Source: Sanchytrium tribonematis (taxonomy: Eukaryota > Sanchytriomycota > Sanchytriomycetes > Sanchytriales > Sanchytriaceae). Taken from it: a stretch of 10,680 nucleotides of DNA. Positions 6,331 to 10,680 of this stretch are shown one piece after another. How positions within the stretch are numbered: the first letter of the stretch is position 1; the number at the start of each line of letters is the position of its first letter. Made by a program: the position numbers and the translations under genes. The stretch spans positions 1 through 10,680 of the forward strand of contig JADGIG010000286.1 of assembly GCA_018985235.1 (NCBI GenBank). Direction: 5' to 3'. The notes under the pieces were generated by a model. The model was not told the origin of the DNA. It saw only the letters and a list, made by a program, of their open reading frames with translations, and did not search any database.

Positions 6331-7343
6331 TAAAGATTTTTTTGAAAAGTTTTTGCATCATTTTTGGATCTGTGAGGAATTTGGACCTTGGATGTCATTG
6401 TTTTATTCATTCTAACTGGGTTAGATTTGATTGTGGCAGATTTTGATTTTGGTTCTTCAATATCAAAATGATGAACAATGTGAGCCTGTTGGCTTTTGCT
6501 TTTCAACAAGGGAGTTGGTGCGGATAAATTTAATCGATTTAATTTCCCATCAAATAGCAACGATATGGATTCCAAAACACCGTCGTCAATATATGATTTT
6601 TCAACAAAGATTTGTTTTAAATCAGTTATAAAGGCGTCTGATTCAATAACAGGTGAGAATAAATATCGAACGAATTCCAAATTTGATTCATTTTCGTCAT
6701 ATACAACATCAAAAACTCCGTGGTGAATGGGAGCCTTATTGGCAAGAATATTTCTACTTTTCTTGTCGGACGCAGAGACTTTTGATCTGGTGTTCCCTAA
6801 ATGCCAATCCTCATTTTTGACGGATTTTTTGTCAAATCTTTCCGTTTGAGCATTCATAAACATGAGTCCAACATCACTAAGAGCTTTCTCATTCATATAT
6901 TTTGGCTTTGAGAATAACAATTTGACGTCGCAAAGTAAATCGTCTTCAACACCACACTTCTTTTCAGCAGCATATAAATGACGGATGCATTGTATTGCAA
7001 GCTCGCCTTGTTTCTTTCTTGAAATTCGTTTTTTTCCTTTCTTGAGATTTTCGGGCTTGTTGAGTGATTGTTGAACCTTGGCGGGGCTAATTTTCTTATT
7101 GTGTTGATCAACTCGATTGATTTTGGCTTGTCTTGGCGAAGTCAAAACTGTTTTTTTCAATGATGAAGTACCACTTACCAATTTAGGGAGTTGTGCTACT
7201 TTAGATTCTGACAATTTGACGTTGACAACAGAGTCTTTTGGTGATTGGACTTTCAATTCTTGACCATTCCAATGTAAATCAAGAGATTCGGAACCGTTGT
7301 TTAAAAGAATTGAAACTTCTAAAACTTGATTATGCCTGCTCAT
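6330..7343 (-). CDS. Unrecognised basic protein with six short LxxVxxLF-type repeats
   Basis: 337 residues; I do not recognise a family. The N-terminal 45 residues look beta-rich (VSILLNNGSESLDLHWNG). A long basic, low-complexity linker with a lysine/arginine cluster at 101-111 (KKGKKRISRKK), possibly a nuclear localisation signal, follows. Then come two blocks of short amphipathic repeats ending at Y124, F144, F162 and at F229, F246, F264. Each unit looks like acidic-x-x-[AL]-[LIE]-x-[DES]-[VLI]-x-x-[LI]-[FY]. Within blocks the period is 17-20 residues, and the blocks are about 50 residues apart. The C-terminus (270-337) is again basic and disordered-looking. No catalytic motif, signal peptide or membrane helix is seen. 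The ATG at 7343 has a TATA-like box about 33 bases upstream. A scaffold or adaptor with helical binding motifs is a guess. The repeats and the open length make a real gene likely. Confidence 0.72.
   Translation of the reverse strand: MSRHNQVLEVSILLNNGSESLDLHWNGQELKVQSPKDSVVNVKLSESKVAQLPKLVSGTSSLKKTVLTSPRQAKINRVDQHNKKISPAKVQQSLNKPENLKKGKKRISRKKQGELAIQCIRHLYAAEKKCGVEDDLLCDVKLLFSKPKYMNEKALSDVGLMFMNAQTERFDKKSVKNEDWHLGNTRSKVSASDKKSRNILANKAPIHHGVFDVVYDENESNLEFVRYLFSPVIESDAFITDLKQIFVEKSYIDDGVLESISLLFDGKLNRLNLSAPTPLLKSKSQQAHIVHHFDIEEPKSKSATIKSNPVRMNKTMTSKVQIPHRSKNDAKTFQKNL
6552..6689 (-). repeat. Protein repeat block 2 (three units) in the 6330-7343 gene
   Basis: Codons 219-264 encode ESNLEFVRYLF, SDAFITDLKQIF and DDGVLESISLLF, spaced 17 and 18 residues between their terminal Phe residues. 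The DNA of the two blocks is diverged, so the duplication is old and preserved at the protein level. Confidence 0.6.
6858..7004 (-). repeat. Protein repeat block 1 (three units) in the 6330-7343 gene
   Basis: Codons 114-162 encode ELAIQCIRHLY, DLLCDVKLLF and NEKALSDVGLMF, spaced 20 and 18 residues between their terminal aromatics. Together with block 2 they align as three-unit modules, with units 2-3 matching units 5-6 most clearly, including a shared Tyr (Y149 and Y251). Confidence 0.6.
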
Positions 7344-7375
7344 AGAATGAGAACTGCTGTTAGAGAGAATCGAGC

Positions 7376-7383
7376 TTTTTATA
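7376..7383 (-). promoter_or_regulatory. TATA-like box upstream of the repeat-protein gene
   Basis: TATAAAAA on the minus strand, 33-40 bases before the ATG at 7343. If used as a TATA box it implies a leader of only about ten bases or less. The 148-bp gap to MGM101 holds both this promoter and the MGM101 3' end. Confidence 0.4.
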
Positions 7384-7491
7384 GGGGCGTTATCAAATAT
7401 GATTCGTTATGTTGATGAGAGCCACCAAGCCACTTTTGGAAACTTCCTAATTGCAAATAAAAATTAAAATGAAAAAATAAAACAATTGAAT

Positions 7492-8172
7492 TTATGCTCT
7501 TTTGAATGGATACTGAGGCTCTGATCCTTTTTTCAACCAAATGTATTGAATCTTGCCACTGCTGTTTGTAACTTTTGTCAAGGAAGTATTAGCTTTTTTG
7601 TAAGATTGACAGAATGTAGGGTCCCATAATTCTGATGCAATTCCAATGTCTTTGCAGCAACGAGTTAGCGAGTTGGATTTCACACTTTCAACAGATCCAC
7701 CAATATTGCTTAAAGAATAGTACTCTTGCTCGCCTCTTGCTTGACCCACATATGTGGAATCGCAAATTAGAGCATAATCACGCATCAATAAATTTCCTTT
7801 TCCATTTTCCAATTTTACAACAAAATGCTCTGATCTGGGAATTAATTTCCAATTTCCTGGACCGAAAGCTTCATTCAGTCGTCTCCTATATCGTATCTCT
7901 GGTAGAAATAAAAGACCGTCAGGCCTAATTTCAATTTCTTCCAAATTCAGCGGGCGACTTAATATCTCGACAACACTTTTGTCAAATCTCTTTGTTTTAA
8001 ACCCACCAAATAATTCCAAATTATCAATGCTTTCCAAATGAGAGCCGACAGAATCTAATATAAGAGGTGGGCTATCTCCCACAACAGGTCTTATCCTACT
8101 TTCAGTCGTTACAGGTCTAGTAAATGGTTTTATAACTTTGAGTTGAGATTGAAAAAAAATTCGTTGTAACAT
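7492..8172 (-). CDS. MGM101: MGM101, mitochondrial Rad52-like single-strand annealing protein
   Basis: 226 residues. Mgm101 binds single-stranded DNA in the mitochondrial nucleoid and anneals complementary strands, supporting recombination-dependent upkeep and repair of mitochondrial DNA. Residues 1-30 form a basic presequence (MLQRIFFQSQLK..., no acidic residue before E24). The core is unmistakable: IEIRPDGLLFLPEIRYRRRL (80-99), AFGPGNWKLIPRSE (102-115), RDYALICDSTYVGQARGEQEY (131-151), KSNSLTRCCKDIGIASELWDP (165-185). The C172-C173 pair corresponds to the functional double cysteine of the yeast protein. The basic, aromatic tail IWLKKGSEPQYPFKRA also fits. Slightly shorter than yeast Mgm101 (269), mainly in the N-terminal linker. 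It shares a 125-bp divergent promoter with RFT1, and the repeat-protein gene lies 148 bp downstream on the same strand. Confidence 0.97.
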   Translation of the reverse strand: MLQRIFFQSQLKVIKPFTRPVTTESRIRPVVGDSPPLILDSVGSHLESIDNLELFGGFKTKRFDKSVVEILSRPLNLEEIEIRPDGLLFLPEIRYRRRLNEAFGPGNWKLIPRSEHFVVKLENGKGNLLMRDYALICDSTYVGQARGEQEYYSLSNIGGSVESVKSNSLTRCCKDIGIASELWDPTFCQSYKKANTSLTKVTNSSGKIQYIWLKKGSEPQYPFKRA

Positions 8173-8297
8173 CCTTAATTGTTTATTTATTTCATTTGTT
8201 CTTTAAATCATTTTTAATTCGACGTCAATTAATTACAAGCACCAGGTTCTGCTCTAATTTGATTATTATACATTTTATTTTTTAAAACATACAATAA
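8173..8297. promoter_or_regulatory. Shared divergent promoter of MGM101 and RFT1
   Basis: This 125-bp AT-rich gap contains the palindrome GACGTC at 8221-8226 in the context TCGACGTCA, resembling a CRE/ATF-type bZIP site, plus a TATA-like TTATACATTTT about 30 bases before the RFT1 ATG. Because the palindrome reads the same both ways, it could serve both genes. Binding is inferred. Confidence 0.45.
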
Positions 8298-9878
8298 ATG
8301 GAGATCAAATCAATATTGAGCGGCTCATTCTATTTGATACTGCTGCAATTTGTTTCCAGAATTACCACTTTTGTTTTGAATCAGCTTTTACTTCCCTATA
8401 TTACAGCAGATATAATAGGAATTTCCATGATACAGATGGAATTTTTAGTCAATACCATTTTGTTTTTCTCGAGAGAGGGTATTCGGAATGCTCTATTTCG
8501 GACTAGCTCTGAAAGTCTTAATGAAAAGAGGCGGATTTTGATAAACATGAGTTGGATGGCAAGCTTCATTGGGATACCAATAACTATTGCGGTGTCGCTG
8601 TATTTTTGGATTCTCTCAGCGGATGTTGCTCACTATAATGTGTGCCTTTTTTTGTTTGGAATATCGACTTGGTTGGAATTGCTTGTAGAGCCCTTTTTTG
8701 CAATCACTCAATCTGAACTTAAATTTAGGACTCGGGCTGCTATAGAAGGCTTTGCCGTGTTCAGCAATGTCACTACAAGCTATATTTTAGTACTTAAAGG
8801 AAACACAGGAACTCCTGAAAACAACACTTACGGAGTTTTAGCATTTGCGTTTGCGAGATTGTCGTACTCCTTAGCATTGATATTAGGTTATTACATCTAC
8901 TATATGTTTAAAGGAACTATATTAGAATTCAAATTTAGAAAAGGAAAGGAAACGTATCTTGACGACACGACGACTAATTTGGCAATATCTTTTACAAAGC
9001 AATCGCTAGTAAAACAACTGCTGAATGAAGGAGACAAATTCATAATGTCGTTACTGGCATCCGCAACTACCCAAGGAATCTGGGCTATTGTACTAAATTA
9101 CGGATCTTTGATTGCAAGGATTGTTTTTGCGCCGCTAGAGGAAATTTTTCGAGTATTGTTTTCAAGACTTCTTATAGCTTCAAGATCCAGCAAAAGCTCC
9201 GAGAATACACAAAATATCAACTCTTCGCATAAGTTTTTAATTTTGTCACTGCGGTTTCACTCAATTTTAGGCATTCTTTTTATATGTTTCGGCAGCTATT
9301 TCGCGAAACCAATACTAACTATTTTAATTGGAAAAAAGTGGTCTAATGATGCTGGATCTACGTTGTCGTGGTTTTGCTATCTAATCCCATTGATGGGATA
9401 TAATGGAATTTTAGAGGCATTTGTCAGCTCTGTCGCGAATCAAGAAGAACTTCAAATTCAATCGGGATGGATGATCGTTTTCATGATTTTGTATTGCATC
9501 TCAAGCTATTTTTGTTTAGAGATTTTGAATTTGGGAACAATGGGATTGATTATTTCAAATGCTATTAACTTTACAGCTAGAATTGCTTGGTGCTTAGTCT
9601 ATATCAAAAAGTTTTATCACTCTATAGGGTTGGAAAGGTTGACATTAAATCGATGCTTGCCAAATATATCCTCGTTGCTTCTTGGCATTTCTGTTTCGTC
9701 ATATCTTTTCATCGAAACCAATAATGATCAAATCACATTGGATGTGGAACAAAGCAAAGCATTGTTTTTGAAGCACATTCCATCAGGGATTTTATTTTTG
9801 ACACTTTTGATTATACTAGAGAGAGATACTATATATCAAATGAAAAATCTCATAAGCGATAAGAAAAAAAAGGAATAA
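8298..9878 (+). CDS. RFT1: RFT1, ER oligosaccharide-lipid translocation protein
   Basis: 526 residues, a normal family length. RFT1 is a multi-pass ER protein of the MATE-like/MOP fold needed for N-glycosylation; it has been linked to moving Man5GlcNAc2-PP-dolichol to the lumenal side, though its flippase activity is disputed. Family signatures: FVSRITTFVLNQ near the N-terminus, FFSREGIRNALFRTS (56-70) and the central FTKQSLVKQLLNEGDKFIMS (232-251), followed by LNYGSLIARIVFAPLEEIFRVLFSRLL. About 12-14 hydrophobic segments are spread over the protein, including about 8-32, 38-57, 86-106, 112-135, 147-166, 178-202, 318-343, 355-375, 390-407, 412-436, 455-471 and 493-508. The C-terminus KKKKE has lysines at -3 and -4, fitting a dilysine ER-retrieval signal. 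The ATG is the first in the frame. Convergent with the membrane-protein gene at 9882, 3 bases between stops. Confidence 0.97.
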   Translation: MEIKSILSGSFYLILLQFVSRITTFVLNQLLLPYITADIIGISMIQMEFLVNTILFFSREGIRNALFRTSSESLNEKRRILINMSWMASFIGIPITIAVSLYFWILSADVAHYNVCLFLFGISTWLELLVEPFFAITQSELKFRTRAAIEGFAVFSNVTTSYILVLKGNTGTPENNTYGVLAFAFARLSYSLALILGYYIYYMFKGTILEFKFRKGKETYLDDTTTNLAISFTKQSLVKQLLNEGDKFIMSLLASATTQGIWAIVLNYGSLIARIVFAPLEEIFRVLFSRLLIASRSSKSSENTQNINSSHKFLILSLRFHSILGILFICFGSYFAKPILTILIGKKWSNDAGSTLSWFCYLIPLMGYNGILEAFVSSVANQEELQIQSGWMIVFMILYCISSYFCLEILNLGTMGLIISNAINFTARIAWCLVYIKKFYHSIGLERLTLNRCLPNISSLLLGISVSSYLFIETNNDQITLDVEQSKALFLKHIPSGILFLTLLIILERDTIYQMKNLISDKKKKE

Positions 9879-9879
9879 A
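9874..9879 (+). terminator. AATAAA poly(A) signal containing the RFT1 stop
   Basis: AATAAA encloses the TAA stop at 9876-9878. With only 3 bases to the opposing stop codon, any downstream cleavage site is inside the convergent gene. Confidence 0.5.
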
Positions 9880-9881
9880 AC

Positions 9882-10412
9882 TCAATAGGATTTAATTACT
9901 AAGAAATATAAAAAGGCTTCTAAGATTAGAGCTGCTGCTAGTGGTTTTATGTCCAATTGGAAGCTGCTAAATGCACAAAGACTAATGATGCTAGCAAGTC
10001 TATATGTCTCTCCATATGTTGGATGTAGTTTTGAAAATGATCTCATAGAGTAAAATGCTGATATTACGTGTGCAATTGTCAAATAAATATTCGAGTATTT
10101 TCTAGTTGAAAAAAAAACAAAAACGCCCCATAATATCGAAATAATCGGCCAACGTCGAAAGACTTCCTTGATGTCAACATCTTGAACGTACTGTTGATGT
10201 ACAAGCTGTTCTAAAAAGAGCTGCATGCAAGAGATTATAAACCCCGTGACAGCGGCAATTGCAACTAATTTTCCGGTGGGAGTATGTTGAGAAGGGTTGG
10301 CATTCAAGATTCCACTTTCTTGTATTATTCGTTGCTGCTCATATGACGGAATTTGATCAATAAGGGTTTTCCCTGGCCTAGTTGCTTTGATTTCTTCAAT
10401 AGATTTCGGCAT
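9882..10412 (-). CDS. Unrecognised multi-pass membrane protein
   Basis: 176 residues with a hydrophilic N-terminus of about 45 residues (contains KTLIDQIPSYEQQRIIQESG, probably a helix on one face of the membrane) and then four or five hydrophobic segments: about 48-70, 87-102, 108-124, 137-152 and 157-173. Basic residues (R86-R87, R104-K105, R124, K128) flank the middle segments. There is no signal peptide and no obvious catalytic motif, and I cannot name the family. The stop is TGA. The first ATG lies at 10412, only 30 bases from the ATG of the small plus-strand frame on its other side, so the shared promoter would be very short or the two leaders overlap. The length and the coherent hydrophobic pattern make it a credible gene of unknown role. 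Confidence 0.72.
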   Translation of the reverse strand: MPKSIEEIKATRPGKTLIDQIPSYEQQRIIQESGILNANPSQHTPTGKLVAIAAVTGFIISCMQLFLEQLVHQQYVQDVDIKEVFRRWPIISILWGVFVFFSTRKYSNIYLTIAHVISAFYSMRSFSKLHPTYGETYRLASIISLCAFSSFQLDIKPLAAALILEAFLYFLVIKSY

Positions 10413-10441
10413 GAGCCCGTTTCAAAAATTGCCTTTCTCAA

Positions 10442-10608
10442 ATGAAAATGCAAATTTCTTTTAAATTTTTTAAACGGTGCTTTCCAAGTCTAGCTCCGCA
10501 CTCGCACCTATCTTTGACAAACCAGCAGGACCAACAGCCTACAATTTTGCACCTTATGCAACAATGTGGCTTATCGACCGACTTGGTACAGAACACACAA
10601 CGTGGTAA
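10442..10608 (+). pseudogene. Small mitochondrial-protein-like gene, out of frame with its ATG (frameshift or intron)
   Basis: An ATG at 10442 gives a presequence-like start (MKMQISFKFFKR). In that frame the continuation to 10657 is compositionally poor. From 10474 to a TAA at 10606-10608 another frame, shifted by one base, reads much more like a protein: VLSKSSSALAP, then KPAGPTAYNFAP and YATMWLIDRLG. The two join around a homopolymer-rich spot at about 10463-10474 (TTTTAAATTTTTTAAAC). The gene may carry a one-base indel (real or an assembly error). Alternatively it may be spliced: a 75-base intron from GT at 10419 to AG at 10493 would link an ATG at 10411 to the good frame, though that start overlaps the neighbour's ATG. 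The product, about 40-55 residues, suggests a small respiratory-chain or import component, but no family is recognised. Confidence 0.35.
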
Positions 10609-10680
10609 TCTTGGCGTATGTAACCTAAAATTAACAACAATTTACTTTCTTATATGAGAATTGACTATTGACAAATAATG
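10609..10680 (+). other. Right-edge AT-rich tail, possible start of a next gene
   Basis: It contains GTATGT at 10616-10621, which matches a yeast-type 5' splice donor, and ends exactly with ATG at 10678-10680. Neither can be evaluated without downstream sequence. Confidence 0.15.

Noticed and set aside
6320-7345. Several plus-strand and minus-strand open frames of 66-76 codons inside the repeat-protein gene
   Set aside because: They are antisense or shifted shadows of the 337-codon gene with no independent protein character.
10463-10475. Programmed -1 frameshift at TTTAAAC near 10469-10475
   Set aside because: The heptamer resembles a slippery site, but the codon boundaries of the ATG frame do not fit the X XXY YYZ register.
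10442-10657. 71-codon plus-strand frame taken as a complete gene
   Set aside because: After the first dozen residues the composition is glutamine- and histidine-rich without pattern, while an overlapping frame reads as a convincing protein. The intact frame is probably not the real product.

Overview
The window looks like compact, AT-rich (roughly one third G+C by eye) nuclear DNA of a eukaryote, most likely an early-diverging fungus or close opisthokont relative that still builds a flagellum. The evidence is the gene set: MGM101 (mitochondrial DNA annealase), a UCS-domain myosin chaperone, RFT1, a mitochondrial-type methionyl-tRNA formyltransferase, a MIC26/MIC27-like cristae protein and a CEP104/FAP256-type ciliary-tip protein. 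No operons or Shine-Dalgarno sites are seen. TAA, TAG and TGA are all used as stops, so the code is standard. A Rozella- or aphelid-like organism would fit, but that is inference. FMT1 plus MGM101 argue for a mitochondrion that keeps its own DNA and translation, and against a mitosome-bearing microsporidian.

Layout, left to right: the 5' tip of a minus-strand gene (1-54, weak); MIC26/27-like (+, 216-680); neutral sphingomyelinase-like phosphodiesterase (-, 686-1540); CEP104-like (-, 1668-3080); a 578-bp divergent intergenic region with a 14-bp direct repeat and a doubtful small minus-strand frame; FMT1 (+, 3659-4486); UNC45/She4-like (+, 4540-6312); an unrecognised basic protein with a six-copy short repeat (-, 6330-7343); MGM101 (-, 7492-8172); RFT1 (+, 8298-9878); an unrecognised multi-pass membrane protein (-, 9882-10412); and a small protein-like frame near the right edge that is out of frame with its only nearby ATG (10442-10608). 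The nine well-supported genes need no introns.

Genes are packed tightly. Three convergent pairs are separated by only 5, 17 and 3 bases, and in four genes an AATAAA hexamer overlaps the stop codon, so opposing transcripts must overlap. Functionally the window mixes mitochondrial upkeep (MIC26/27-like, FMT1, MGM101, perhaps the small right-edge gene), ER glycosylation and lipid metabolism (RFT1, sphingomyelinase-like) and cytoskeleton or cilium (CEP104-like, UNC45-like). Nothing indicates mobile DNA, phage, CRISPR or a biosynthetic cluster. The least explained items are the repeat protein at 6330-7343, the reduced CEP104-like architecture, and the two small cryptic frames.
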